Positions 1 through 8,215 of a stretch of DNA of 64,000 nucleotides are shown one piece after another. The stretch is taken from assembly GCF_008011855.1 (NCBI RefSeq), contig NZ_VOUX01000033.1, forward strand, positions 1,426,001 to 1,490,000, written 5' to 3'. Positions within the stretch are counted from its first letter, which is position 1. Every line of letters begins with the position of its first letter. A program made the position numbers and the translations under genes. Under the pieces are notes generated by a model that was not told the origin of the DNA, did not search any database, and worked only from the letters and a program-made list of their open reading frames with translations. The DNA comes from Serratia bockelmannii (GTDB lineage: Bacteria; Pseudomonadota; Gammaproteobacteria; Enterobacterales; Enterobacteriaceae).

Positions 1-2
1 TG

Positions 3-914
3 AAGGTGCTGTGCCCGATCGTCTTCATTTCGGCGCTGATCGGTATTCTGCAGTACATCAAAGTGCTGCCTTTCATCATCCGCATTATCGGTACCGTGCT
101 GTCGAAAGTGAACGGCATGGGCAAGCTGGAGTCGTTCAACGCCGTCAGCTCGCTGATCCTGGGCCAATCCGAAAACTTCATCGCCTACAAGGATATCCTG
201 GGCAAGATGTCGGAAAAGCGCATGTACACCATGGCGGCAACCGCGATGTCTACGGTGTCCATGTCTATCGTCGGCGCCTACATGACCATGCTGGACGCCA
301 AGTTCGTGGTGGCGGCACTGGTATTGAACATGTTCAGCACCTTTATCGTGCTGTCGCTGGTCAACCCGTACGACACCAATAAAGAAGAAGAGCTGCATCT
401 GGGCAATCTGCACGAAGGCCAGAGCTTCTTCGAAATGCTGGGTGAATACATCCTGGCCGGCTTCAAAGTAGCGATTATCGTCGCCGCGATGCTGATTGGT
501 TTCATCGCCCTGATCGCCGCGCTCAATGGCGTATTCAGCGCTATCTTCGGCCTGAGCTTCCAGGAAATCCTCGGTTACTTCTTCTATCCGTTCGCCTGGA
601 TCATGGGCATTCCTAAACACGAAGCCCTGCAGGTCGGCAGCATCATGGCGACCAAGCTGGTTTCCAACGAATTCGTGGCCATGATGGAGCTGCAGAAAGT
701 CTCTGCCGAGCTGTCGCCGCGCAGCCTGGGGATCCTGTCGGTGTTCCTGGTGTCCTTCGCCAACTTCTCTTCCATCGGCATCGTGGCCGGTGCGATCAAG
801 GGCCTGAACGAACACCAGGGCAACGTGGTGTCGCGCTTTGGTCTGAAGCTGGTGTACGGCTCTACGCTGGTCAGCATCCTGTCCGCTTCCATCGCGGGTC
901 TGGTGCTGGGCTAA
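3..914 (+). CDS. nupC: Nucleoside permease NupC (5' truncated by window edge)
   Basis: C-terminal 303 residues of a concentrative nucleoside transporter of the inner membrane, which imports nucleosides with protons. The reading frame is open to the left edge, so the start lies outside the window. Family signatures seen are [13 protein letters not shown], the SNEFVAMM segment and the SFANFSSIG segment that line the nucleoside/cation site, plus several hydrophobic membrane segments. The protein follows E. coli NupC closely through to its end. A strong hairpin follows the stop, so this is the end of its transcript. Identification is from sequence recognition; only the missing N-terminus is uncertain. 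Confidence 0.95.
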   Translation, partial: KVLCPIVFISALIGILQYIKVLPFIIRIIGTVLSKVNGMGKLESFNAVSSLILGQSENFIAYKDILGKMSEKRMYTMAATAMSTVSMSIVGAYMTMLDAKFVVAALVLNMFSTFIVLSLVNPYDTNKEEELHLGNLHEGQSFFEMLGEYILAGFKVAIIVAAMLIGFIALIAALNGVFSAIFGLSFQEILGYFFYPFAWIMGIPKHEALQVGSIMATKLVSNEFVAMMELQKVSAELSPRSLGILSVFLVSFANFSSIGIVAGAIKGLNEHQGNVVSRFGLKLVYGSTLVSILSASIAGLVLG

Positions 915-936
915 GCCTCGAACCGACGACGATAAC

Positions 937-960
937 AAGGCGCCTGCGGGCGCCTTTTTT
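937..960 (+). terminator. Intrinsic terminator after nupC
   Basis: An 8-bp perfect stem (AAGGCGCC/GGCGCCTT) with a TGCG loop is followed by a run of T. It lies 23 bases after the nupC stop codon. Confidence 0.9.
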
Positions 961-998
961 ATTGCTTGGCATTCGGCGAAGGATAAATGACGAAAAGC

Positions 999-1026
999 AA
1001 AAAGCCGACCCTAAGGTCGGCTTTTT
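999..1026 (-). terminator. Terminator after the tRNA-Ala pair
   Basis: A 12-bp stem (AAAAAGCCGACC with its complement) and a CTAA loop. The A-run and T-run on the two sides let it work in both directions, but it sits 6 bases downstream of the minus-strand tRNA-Ala operon and is most simply its terminator. Confidence 0.85.
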
Positions 1027-1032
1027 AAATGG

Positions 1033-1108
<76 letters not shown>

Positions 1109-1168
1109 ACAAAAGTGGTACGCGTTGACCGGCGTTACGGTATTCCCCAACCTCTCTGAGAAGAAGGT

Positions 1169-1244
<76 letters not shown>

Positions 1245-1278
1245 GTTCCACAATCACTTTGTGCTGTGAACGGGGCGC

Positions 1279-1307
1279 ATAATATGAAACCCATTCAAAG
1301 CTGTCAA
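1279..1307 (-). promoter_or_regulatory. Sigma-70 promoter of the tRNA-Ala operon
   Basis: Read on the minus strand: a perfect -35 TTGACA (1302-1307), a 17-base spacer and -10 TATTAT (1279-1284), followed by a GCGCCCC discriminator. A GC-rich discriminator is the usual mark of stringently controlled stable-RNA promoters. Confidence 0.88.
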
Positions 1308-1552
1308 CGGCTAAATTGAATTACTGAATCAAGCGTTGAAAAAGCCGCCAAATCAGCATCTTTGGCGCCAAAAAATCATCAGTTTGTGCAGAGTTCATCC
1401 ATTTTGCGCGCTACATCTCAAAATAGCAAAAGACCCTGCATATCACGTTGATTTTTAATTAACGGAATGTTAGCGAAATGCGCTTGAGTCGGGCTCCCGA
1501 GCAGCATAGACTGCCCGCGCCATAAACTTTATTACTATAAACCGAGTCCGTC
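1308..1552. other. Intergenic region between tRNA-Ala promoter and FNT gene
   Basis: This 245-base AT-rich stretch must carry the promoter of the formate/nitrite-type channel. I see no gene, no strong promoter match and no repeat. A weak inverted repeat, GTTGATTT-TTAATTAAC, at 1447-1463 loosely resembles an FNR site, but only one half fits. Confidence 0.5.
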
Positions 1553-2338
1553 ATGTCTTTGCATTCACCAAAAGAAATCGCCGCCCTCGCCGTTCAGGCC
1601 GGGGTAAACAAAAGCCGCGCCCCTCTCGCTAATCTGTTGATTCTGGGCTTTCTCGCCGGCGCCTTTATCGCCACCGGCTTCCTGCTGGATATTCACGTCA
1701 TCGGCACCCTGCCGGCTGAATGGGGCTCTTTCGGCGCCCTGTTGGGCGCCGCGGTCTTCCCTATCGGTTTGATCCTGACCATTCTGGCCGGCGGCGAACT
1801 GCTGACCGGCAACATGATGACCTTGCCGATGGCCTGGTTTGCCCGCGAAATCCCCGCCATCGCCGTGCTGCGCAACTGGTTTTGGGTCACTCTGGCCAAC
1901 CTGGCCGGCAGCGTGGCCGTCGCGTACTTCTTCGGCCATTTGCTGGGCCTGACCGAAGGCGCGTTCTTGCATAAGACGCTGGCGATCGCGCAGGCCAAAG
2001 TGGATGCGGACTTCCTGCACGCCTTCATTTCCGGCGTCGGCTGCAACTGGCTGGTGTGCCTGGCGGTGTGGTTAGCCTTCGCCAGCAAAGATGTGCCGGG
2101 CAAAGTGATCGGCATGTGGTTCCCTGTCATGGCTTTTGTCGCCATCGGCTTCCAGCACGTGGTGGCGAATATGTTCATCATCCCGGCGGCCATCTTTGCC
2201 GGCGGCATGGGTTGGGAACAGTATCTGCCTAATTTCGTCGCGGTATTTCTCGGCAATGCGCTGGGCGGCGCCGGCTTTGTCGGGCTGATGTATTTCATCG
2301 CCTACCGTCCGGGTTTGCCGGCCGGCGAACAAGCCTGA
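1553..2338 (+). CDS. Formate/nitrite transporter (FNT) family channel
   Basis: A 261-residue pentameric-type FNT channel of the inner membrane, expected to pass formate, nitrite or a related small anion. Seen are six hydrophobic segments, the AGGELLTGNMM stretch after segment 2 and the FQHVVANMFIIP stretch that corresponds to the conserved E/Q-H-x-x-AN-M motif lining the pore (the FocA-type protein has FEHSIANMF). The glutamine in place of glutamate is a noticeable difference. It stands alone between tRNA-Ala and gltX, with no pfl or nir genes nearby, so the substrate cannot be told from context. The ATG has no clear Shine-Dalgarno sequence. Family is sure; gene name is not. Confidence 0.85.
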   Translation: MSLHSPKEIAALAVQAGVNKSRAPLANLLILGFLAGAFIATGFLLDIHVIGTLPAEWGSFGALLGAAVFPIGLILTILAGGELLTGNMMTLPMAWFAREIPAIAVLRNWFWVTLANLAGSVAVAYFFGHLLGLTEGAFLHKTLAIAQAKVDADFLHAFISGVGCNWLVCLAVWLAFASKDVPGKVIGMWFPVMAFVAIGFQHVVANMFIIPAAIFAGGMGWEQYLPNFVAVFLGNALGGAGFVGLMYFIAYRPGLPAGEQA

Positions 2339-2350
2339 CAGCAAGCAATA

Positions 2351-2383
2351 AAAAAGCCCCGGGATCGCTCCACGGGGCTTTTT
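2351..2383. terminator. Bidirectional terminator between FNT gene and gltX
   Basis: An 11-bp stem (AAAAAGCCCCG/CGGGGCTTTTT) with an 11-base loop lies between two convergent genes. The A and T runs at both ends suit termination in both directions. Confidence 0.88.
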
Positions 2384-2405
2384 CATTTACGGCGTATCAG
2401 CCTAA

Positions 2406-3821
2406 TCAGGCCTGGGCTTCACGCTCGGCGATGTAAGCCAGCGCCATATCGATACGCTGCAGCGAGCGCTTCTGGCCGATCGCATGCACGGTCACGTCCA
2501 TGCCCGGCGACTGGCCGGCGCCGGTCACCGCGACGCGCAGCGGCATGCCGACTTTGCCCATGCCGACACCCAGCTCATCCGCCGTGCCCTGAATGGCGTC
2601 GTGCACATTTTCCGGCGTCCAGACGGTGATGGCGGCCAGCTTGGCACGCACCGCTTCCAGCGGCTGACGCGCGACCGGGCGCAGGTGCTTCTTGGCGGCG
2701 TCGGCGTCGAACTCGCTGAAGTCTTCGTAGAAGTAACGGCAAGACTCCGCCATCTCTTTCAGCGTCTTGCAGCGCTCGCCCAGCAGCTTGACAAGGTCTT
2801 TCAGTTCCGGACCGTTGCGGGTTTCAATGCCCAGTTGCTCAACGTGCCATGCCAGATGCACCGCCACTTCTTCCGCCGGCATATGGTTGATGTAGTGGTG
2901 GTTCAGCCACTGCAGCTTCTCGGTGTTGAAGGCGCTGGCGGATTTGTTGATCGCTTCCAGCGTGAAGAACTCTTTCATCTCATCGATGGAGAAGATCTCC
3001 TGATCGCCATGGGACCAACCCAGGCGCACCAGGTAGTTCAGCAGCGCCTGCGGCAGATAGCCGTCGTCGCGGTATTGCATCACGCCCACGGCGCCGTGGC
3101 GCTTGGACAATTTTTTACCGTCGTCGCCGAGGATCATCGACACGTGCGCATATTCCGGCACCGGCGCACCCAGCGCTTTTAGAATGTTGATCTGGCGTGG
3201 GGTGTTGTTGATGTGGTCTTCACCGCGGATCACATGGGTGATTTCCATATCCCAGTCATCGACGACGACGCAGAAGTTATAGGTTGGCGAACCGTCGGTG
3301 CGGCGGATGATCAGATCGTCCAGCTCCTGGTTGCTGAATTCGATCGGGCCGCGAATTTTGTCGTCGAAGATCACCGACCCTTCCTGCGGATTGCGGAAAC
3401 GCACCACGTGCGGCTCGTCGTCGGTGTGGCTGCACTGGCTGTCGCGGCAGTGGCCGTCGTAACGCGGCTTCTCGCCGTTTTCCATCTGCTTCTCGCGCAA
3501 CGCTTCCAGACGTTCCTTGGAGCAATAGCATTTATAGGCCGTGCCCTGCTCCAGCATCTCGTCGATGACCGCGTTGTAGCGATCGAAACGCTTGGTCTGG
3601 AAATACGGACCTTCATCCCAATCCAGGTTCAACCAGTTCATGCCATCCATAATTGCGTCGATCGCATCCTGGGTCGAACGTTCCAGATCGGTATCTTCGA
3701 TACGCAGAACGAACTCACCGCCCGCATGGCGGCTGAACAACCAGGAGTAAAGTGCGGTACGCGCGCCGCCGACGTGAAGATAGCCAGTCGGGCTCGGTGC
3801 AAAACGGGTTTTGATTTTCAT
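2406..3821 (-). CDS. gltX: Glutamyl-tRNA synthetase
   Basis: Class I aminoacyl-tRNA synthetase that charges tRNA-Glu in the cytoplasm. The start chosen is the ATG giving [13 protein letters not shown], which makes 471 residues, the usual length; longer in-frame extensions upstream are not conserved. Seen are the nucleotide-binding motif in YLHVGGART, the KLSKRHG motif of the second ATP signature, and the zinc-site cysteines CYCSK and GHC. The synteny gltX next to a divergent tRNA-Val/tRNA-Lys operon matches E. coli. Confidence 0.97.
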   Translation of the reverse strand: MKIKTRFAPSPTGYLHVGGARTALYSWLFSRHAGGEFVLRIEDTDLERSTQDAIDAIMDGMNWLNLDWDEGPYFQTKRFDRYNAVIDEMLEQGTAYKCYCSKERLEALREKQMENGEKPRYDGHCRDSQCSHTDDEPHVVRFRNPQEGSVIFDDKIRGPIEFSNQELDDLIIRRTDGSPTYNFCVVVDDWDMEITHVIRGEDHINNTPRQINILKALGAPVPEYAHVSMILGDDGKKLSKRHGAVGVMQYRDDGYLPQALLNYLVRLGWSHGDQEIFSIDEMKEFFTLEAINKSASAFNTEKLQWLNHHYINHMPAEEVAVHLAWHVEQLGIETRNGPELKDLVKLLGERCKTLKEMAESCRYFYEDFSEFDADAAKKHLRPVARQPLEAVRAKLAAITVWTPENVHDAIQGTADELGVGMGKVGMPLRVAVTGAGQSPGMDVTVHAIGQKRSLQRIDMALAYIAEREAQA

Positions 3822-4070
3822 TGGGTTCACTGCCTTATTACGCAACGCGTGTCGGCGATGGCCGACGATTGCTCGGAATTGAAAAAATAGTGGACGACAT
3901 TGTATCACCACGCGCTAATTCCTCAACGCCGACACGATATTGCGCCGGTCGATTTCGCGCGTTTTGCGGCGAGTTTCGCATAGCATCGCGCAAAGAATCG
4001 GCGCTGCTGGCGATAATTATCGCGCCCTGCCTAAATTTGCGGCGAACGATTGAAATCATTTTAAAAAGCG

Positions 4071-4098
4071 TTGACTCACTTTGAACTATCCCTATAAT
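4071..4098 (+). promoter_or_regulatory. Promoter of the tRNA-Val/tRNA-Lys operon
   Basis: The -35 TTGACT (4071-4076), a 16-base spacer and a perfect -10 TATAAT (4093-4098), followed by a GC start region, 17 bases before the first mature tRNA-Val base. Confidence 0.9.
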
Positions 4099-4115
4099 GC
4101 GACTCCAACAAGACG

Positions 4116-4191
4116 GGGCGATTAGCTCAGTTGGTAGAGCATCTCCTTTACACGGAGGGGGTCGGCGGTTCGAGCCCGTCATCGCCCACCA
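4116..4191 (+). tRNA. tRNA-Val (TAC), copy 1
   Basis: A 76-base tRNA with CCA encoded; acceptor stem GGGCGAT pairs with ATCGCCC; anticodon TAC lies in CTTTACACG. First gene of the valU-valX-valY-lysV-type operon. Confidence 0.97.
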
Positions 4192-4219
4192 TCTTGTTGA
4201 GAAAAATGAGAACGAATGA

Positions 4220-4295
4220 GGGTGATTAGCTCAGTTGGTAGAGCATCTCCTTTACACGGAGGGGGTCGGCGGTTCGAGCCCGTCATCACCCACCA
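4220..4295 (+). tRNA. tRNA-Val (TAC), copy 2
   Basis: A 76-base tRNA-Val. It differs from copy 1 by a compensated change in the acceptor stem: GGGTGAT pairs with ATCACCC, where copy 1 has GGGCGAT with ATCGCCC (a G-T to G-C type change at one position). Confidence 0.97.
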
Positions 4296-4333
4296 TCATT
4301 CTCTCGTTTAGCAGTACCTGGAAGTCATGAAGT

Positions 4334-4409
4334 GGGTGATTAGCTCAGTTGGTAGAGCATCTCCTTTACACGGAGGGGGTCGGCGGTTCGAGCCCGTCAT
4401 CACCCACCA
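4334..4409 (+). tRNA. tRNA-Val (TAC), copy 3
   Basis: A 76-base tRNA-Val that appears identical to copy 2, including the GGGTGAT/ATCACCC acceptor stem. It is 7 bases ahead of tRNA-Lys. Confidence 0.97.
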
Positions 4410-4416
4410 CTTCTGC

Positions 4417-4492
4417 GGGTCGTTAGCTCAGTTGGTAGAGCAGTTGACTTTTAATCAATTGGTCGCAGGTTCGAATCCTGCACGACCCACCA
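4417..4492 (+). tRNA. tRNA-Lys (TTT)
   Basis: A 76-base tRNA with anticodon TTT in GACTTTTAATC, acceptor stem GGGTCGT pairing with ACGACCC and encoded CCA. Last intact gene of the operon. Its 3' third and trailer are repeated about 200 bases downstream. Confidence 0.97.
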
Positions 4493-4499
4493 ATTCAGG

Positions 4500-4525
4500 A
4501 AAAAGCGCCTTTTGGCGCTTTTTTC
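4500..4525 (+). terminator. Terminator of the tRNA operon
   Basis: AAAAGCGCC stem, TTTT loop, GGCGCTTTT and a T-run, 8 bases after the tRNA-Lys CCA. Confidence 0.9.
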
Positions 4526-4578
4526 GTTTCTGCGCCACCTGACTCTACCTTTATCTTCTTACTGACATGGCCCACTGA

Positions 4579-4686
4579 GTCGTGCGGGTGAGATGCTGCG
4601 TTCAGGTTCGAGCATCGCGCAGCGATACAACAACGCGCAGCGTTGCCCGTAGGGTGAGGCCACAGGCCGAATCAATCCTGCACGAC
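4579..4686 (+). other. Structured spacer closed by a 7-bp stem, with internal hairpins
   Basis: GTCGTGC at 4579-4585 is the exact complement of GCACGAC at 4680-4686. Inside it lie GATGCT/AGCATC (4592-4597 with 4611-4616), ATCGC-GCA-GCGAT (about 4613-4625) and CAACGC-GCA-GCGTTG (4631-4645). The last part is the duplicated tRNA-Lys end, which is then followed by a terminator. There is no open reading frame. This could be a decayed tRNA gene, a repeat element, or a trailer-derived RNA; I cannot choose from sequence alone. Confidence 0.5.
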
Positions 4687-4732
4687 CCACCAATTCAGAA
4701 AAAAGCGCCTTTTGGCGCTTTTTCCGTTTCTG
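4674..4732 (+). repeat. Direct repeat of tRNA-Lys 3' end, trailer and terminator
   Basis: This segment repeats 4474-4533 with only about two differences (one G lost after CAATTCAG and one T-to-C in the T-run). It starts in the T-arm (AATCCTGCACGACCCACCA), includes the encoded CCA, the CAATTCAG trailer and the GCGCC-TTTT-GGCGC terminator (about 4698-4725). A repeated tRNA 3' end is what site-specific integration into a tRNA or an unequal tRNA deletion leaves behind. Confidence 0.85.
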
Positions 4733-4787
4733 TCTCACCCACTTCCCTTTTCTTCGTATTCTTTCTTTATTCACCACGCGCTGAGAT

Positions 4788-4806
4788 ACGAATGGTTATC
4801 ATTTTG
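4788..4806 (+). promoter_or_regulatory. Candidate Fur box upstream of fepB
   Basis: About 12 of 19 positions match the Fur consensus by eye, with the conserved AATG and TATCATT blocks. It lies 94 bases before the fepB start. Function is inferred from the siderophore context. Confidence 0.5.
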
Positions 4807-4899
4807 GCGGCTTGAATGGTAAATTAGCGGGCATCCACCACGCAGCCAATCCACCGCCGGATTGATACGCCTTAGTTCAAGGAAAGAAAGAGCCCGCTC

Positions 4900-5907
4900 A
4901 TGACCCTATCCTTACGCCAGCTGTTCATTGCATTCATCGCCACTTCCAGCCTGTTGCTCAGCGGCTGTGGCCCGGACGACAAGAGCGACGGGAAGAAACC
5001 GTCCGCCCCCGCGGCCGACAGCAGTTGGCCGCGCACCATCGATAGCGCCAAAGGGAAGTTCACGCTGGAAAAACCGCCGTTGCGCATCGTGTCCACCAGC
5101 GTCACCATCACCGGTACGCTGCTGGCGATCGACGCCCCGGTGGTCGCCAGCGCCGCCACCAGCCCAAATCCCCTGGTGGCCGATAAACAAGGCTTCTTTA
5201 CCCAGTGGAGCGAAGTGGCCAAACAGCGCCACGTCGAACGGCTGTATCAGGTGGAGCCCAATGCCGAAGCCGTCGCCGCCGCCGCGCCGGATTTGATCGT
5301 CGTCGCCGCCACCGGCGGGGATTCAGCGCTGAAGCTGTACGATCAGCTGTCCGCCATTGCGCCGACGTTAGTACTCGATTATGGCGACAAAAGCTGGCAA
5401 CAGCTGGCCAGCGAGCTCGGTGAGATCACCGGTCACGAAGCCGGCGCCAAACAGGCGGAAGATCGTTTCGAACAGCGTGTGGAGCAAGTGAAGCAGGCGA
5501 TCACCCTGCCGCCACAGCCGACCACGCCGCTGGTGTATGCCGACAACGGCCGCGAGGCCATGCTGTGGACACCGGGCTCCGCCCAGGGCAAGCTGCTGAC
5601 CCAGCTTGGCTTCCAATTGGCCACCCCGCCGGAAAGCGCCAAAGGCAACGCCAGCATGGGTAAACGCCATGACATCATCCAGATCTCCGGCGAAAAAATG
5701 GCCGAAGGCCTGAACGGCAAAACCCTGATCCTGTTCGCCACCAATGAGCGCAAAGTGCAAGAGGTGCTGACCAACCCGTTCCTTAAACATCTGGAGCCGG
5801 TGGAACAGCGGCACGTCTATGCCGTCGGCAACGACACCTTCCGCCTCGATTATTACAGCGCCACCAACATGCTGAACCAAATCGAACGGCTGTTCAAAAA
5901 ACCCTGA
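4900..5907 (+). CDS. fepB: Ferric-catecholate siderophore periplasmic binding lipoprotein (FepB-like)
   Basis: Substrate-binding component of an iron-siderophore ABC importer. It has a signal peptide and the lipobox LLSGC with Cys23, so it is predicted to be lipid-anchored at the membrane. The remaining ~310 residues have the two-lobe Fe3+-siderophore binding fold (GTLLAIDAPVVASA, AAPDLIVVAATGG and the C-terminal HVYAVGND). It precedes fepD-fepG-fepC by 215 bases that hold a hairpin and a second candidate Fur box, so it is probably transcribed separately but co-regulated. The ligand is inferred to be a catecholate because fes lies in the same block; enterobactin itself is not proven. Confidence 0.88.
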   Translation: MTLSLRQLFIAFIATSSLLLSGCGPDDKSDGKKPSAPAADSSWPRTIDSAKGKFTLEKPPLRIVSTSVTITGTLLAIDAPVVASAATSPNPLVADKQGFFTQWSEVAKQRHVERLYQVEPNAEAVAAAAPDLIVVAATGGDSALKLYDQLSAIAPTLVLDYGDKSWQQLASELGEITGHEAGAKQAEDRFEQRVEQVKQAITLPPQPTTPLVYADNGREAMLWTPGSAQGKLLTQLGFQLATPPESAKGNASMGKRHDIIQISGEKMAEGLNGKTLILFATNERKVQEVLTNPFLKHLEPVEQRHVYAVGNDTFRLDYYSATNMLNQIERLFKKP

Positions 5908-5914
5908 GCCACAT

Positions 5915-5945
5915 CGTCGGCAGGCCAGACGCCTGCCGACGCTTT
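5915..5945 (+). terminator. Probable terminator after fepB
   Basis: A 10-bp perfect stem CGTCGGCAGG/CCTGCCGACG with a 7-base loop starts 8 bases after the stop. The T-run is short (CTTT), so termination may be partial. Confidence 0.6.
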
Positions 5946-6086
5946 CCGCAAGCGGGGCGATCGTTCACATTCAATCAATTGAAATATCAATAGTTATTAA
6001 CATCGTCAACGCACCTTTGCCACCAACCGGCGGGTGCATGCGGGCGTAAACTCGTGCTACTATTGCCACCCCGCATGAACGCAAAT

Positions 6087-6105
6087 AACAATGAGAATAA
6101 AAATC
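6087..6105 (+). promoter_or_regulatory. Candidate Fur box upstream of fepD
   Basis: About 13 of 19 positions match the Fur consensus around AATGAGAAT. It lies just before the AGGAG ribosome-binding site of fepD. Confidence 0.55.
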
Positions 6106-6122
6106 ATACAGGAGTTACCGGT

Positions 6123-7178
6123 GTGAACGTACCCACTCCGACTGAGCGGACGCTTTCGTCCGCACCGCACGCAGCTTACGCCAGTGGCTTCAAACGCCTC
6201 GCCGGGTTCGGTATCGGTTTGGTGCTGTTGCTGCTGTGCATCATTGCCAGCCTGATGCTGGGTTCCAAGGCCATCCCCTTCCATACCGTCTGGCTCAGCC
6301 TGCAGGGCGCCGCGAGCGGTTCCGACAGCACCATCATTCTCAACGCCCGGGTGCCCCGTACGCTGGCGGGCATTTTAGCCGGCATGGCGCTCGGCGCCGC
6401 CGGCGCGCTGATTCAGGCGTTGACGCGCAATCCGCTGGCCGATCCTGGCGTGCTCGGCATCAACGCCGGCGCCAGCTTCGCCGTGGTCATCGGCATCATG
6501 TTTTTCGGCGCCGCCACCACTGAAAGCTATATGGCCTATGCCTTCGTCGGCGCTGCCCTCACCACCCTGCTGGTCTACCTGATCGGCACGCTGGCGGGCG
6601 GGCGCATCAACCCGGTGCGGCTGACGCTGGCCGGCGTGGCGATCGGCGCGGTTTTGATCGGCATCACCACCGGGCTGTCGCTGATCGATCCGCAAACCTT
6701 CGACCAACTGCGCTTCTGGCAGGCCGGCACGCTGGATATCCGCACGCTGTCCACGCTGCCGGTCACCGCCCCCGCCATTTTGCTCGGCTGCCTGCTGACG
6801 CTGCTCATCACCCGGCCGCTGAATACCATCGGTATGGGGGAAGATTTGGCTATCGCGCTCGGCGCGCGCGTAGTGCTGACTCAGATTGTCGCGGTGATCG
6901 CCATCACGCTGCTGTGCGGCGCGGCGACCGCCACCGTCGGCCCAATCAGTTTCATCGGCCTGATGGTGCCGCATATCGCCCGCTGGTGGGTCGGCCCCGA
7001 CCAGCGCTGGATCCTGCCCTACTCCATGCTGCTGGCGCCGATTTTACTGCTGTGCGCCGACGTGGTCGGCCGCTTGCTGGCGGCCGGTGAACTGCGGGTT
7101 TCCATCGTGGCGGCCTTCATCGGCGCGCCGGTGCTGATCTGGCTGGTGCGCCGCAAGAAAACGCTGGGGGGTCTGTGA
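6123..7178 (+). CDS. fepD: Ferric-siderophore ABC permease (FepD-like)
   Basis: Inner-membrane permease of the BtuCD/FecCD family that, with FepG, forms the channel for ferric catecholate import. I chose the GTG at 6123, since AGGAG lies 8 bases ahead and the candidate Fur box would fall inside the coding region if the upstream ATG at 6075 were used; this gives 351 residues. Seen are about nine to ten membrane segments, the RVPRTLAGILAGMALG motif, the NPLADPGVLGINAGA motif and GPISFIGLMVPHIAR, which contacts the ATPase. The stop overlaps the start of fepG. Confidence 0.92.
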   Translation: MNVPTPTERTLSSAPHAAYASGFKRLAGFGIGLVLLLLCIIASLMLGSKAIPFHTVWLSLQGAASGSDSTIILNARVPRTLAGILAGMALGAAGALIQALTRNPLADPGVLGINAGASFAVVIGIMFFGAATTESYMAYAFVGAALTTLLVYLIGTLAGGRINPVRLTLAGVAIGAVLIGITTGLSLIDPQTFDQLRFWQAGTLDIRTLSTLPVTAPAILLGCLLTLLITRPLNTIGMGEDLAIALGARVVLTQIVAVIAITLLCGAATATVGPISFIGLMVPHIARWWVGPDQRWILPYSMLLAPILLLCADVVGRLLAAGELRVSIVAAFIGAPVLIWLVRRKKTLGGL

Positions 7179-8215
7179 TGAGTCTGCCCCACACGTTGCA
7201 TATCGGCCGCCCGGACGGCGTCATCAACTGGCGCATGCCGCTGCGCCTGCTGCTGGTCAACCTTTCACTGTTGGCACTGTGTCTGGCGATGGCCGTCGCC
7301 GCGCTGTGCTACGGCACACTGCAACTTTCGCTGGAACAGGTCTTTGCCGCGCTCAGCGGCGAGGCGCCGAAAAATCTGGTCACCGTGGTCACCCAATGGC
7401 GTTTGCCGCGTATTGCCATGGCGCTGTTGTTAGGCGGCGCGCTCGGCATGAGCGGCGCCATCTTCCAGTCGATTATCCGCAACCCGCTCGGCAGCCCGGA
7501 CGTGATTGGCTTTAACATGGGGGCTTACACCGGCGCGCTGATCGCCATCACCCTGTTCAACGGCGGCTATTACTACATCGCCGGCGGCGCGCTGGCCGGC
7601 GGCATTCTCGCCGCGCTGGCCATCTACCTGCTGGCCTGGCGGCAAGGCATCGCCGGCTTCCGGCTGATCATCGTCGGCATCGCCATCAGCGCGGTCTTGG
7701 TCTCCACCAATACCTGGCTGATCATCACCGCTTCGCTGGAGCGCGCCATGGACGCCGCCATGTGGCAGGCCGGTTCGCTCAACGGCATGACCTGGCAGAA
7801 AGCCCAGCCCGCCACGGCGTTCATCCTGCTGGCGGCCGCGGCCGCGCTGCTGATGGGCAAACGGCTGCAGCTATTGGAAATGGGCGACGACACGGCGCGC
7901 GCGCTGGGCGTGAACGCCGAAGGCAGCCGGCTGTGGCTGATGCTGTTCGGCGTTACCCTCACCGCCGCCGTCACCGCCACCGCCGGGCCGATTTCCTTTA
8001 TCGCGCTGGCGGCGCCGCAGATCGCCCGCCGCCTGGCCGGACAATCCTCGGTCACCCTGACGTCATCGGCGCTGATGGGCGCAGCGCTGCTGCTCAGCGC
8101 CGACGTGGTGTCCCAACATCTTTTCGCGCCGATCCAACTGCCGGTCGGGGTCGTGACCGTCTGCATCGGCGGCCTGTACCTGATTTGGCTGCTCATCCGT
8201 GAGGCCCGCAGATAA
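7178..8215 (+). CDS. fepG: Ferric-siderophore ABC permease (FepG-like)
   Basis: Second permease subunit of the same importer, about 345 residues. The ATG at 7178 overlaps the fepD TGA by one base and has a G-run 6 bases ahead; a GTG directly before it is also possible. Seen are WRLPRIAMALLLGGALGMSG, RNPLGSPDVIGFNMGA and GPISFIALAAPQIAR, all diagnostic of FecCD-type permeases. Its TAA overlaps the ATG of fepC, so fepD, fepG and fepC are translationally coupled. Confidence 0.93.
   Translation: MSLPHTLHIGRPDGVINWRMPLRLLLVNLSLLALCLAMAVAALCYGTLQLSLEQVFAALSGEAPKNLVTVVTQWRLPRIAMALLLGGALGMSGAIFQSIIRNPLGSPDVIGFNMGAYTGALIAITLFNGGYYYIAGGALAGGILAALAIYLLAWRQGIAGFRLIIVGIAISAVLVSTNTWLIITASLERAMDAAMWQAGSLNGMTWQKAQPATAFILLAAAAALLMGKRLQLLEMGDDTARALGVNAEGSRLWLMLFGVTLTAAVTATAGPISFIALAAPQIARRLAGQSSVTLTSSALMGAALLLSADVVSQHLFAPIQLPVGVVTVCIGGLYLIWLLIREARR

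Noticed and set aside
1447-1463. FNR site upstream of the formate/nitrite-type channel
   Set aside because: Only the TTGAT half fits; the second half is AATTA instead of ATCAA.
3213-3890. 225-codon open frame opposite gltX
   Set aside because: Antisense shadow of gltX with no recognizable domain.
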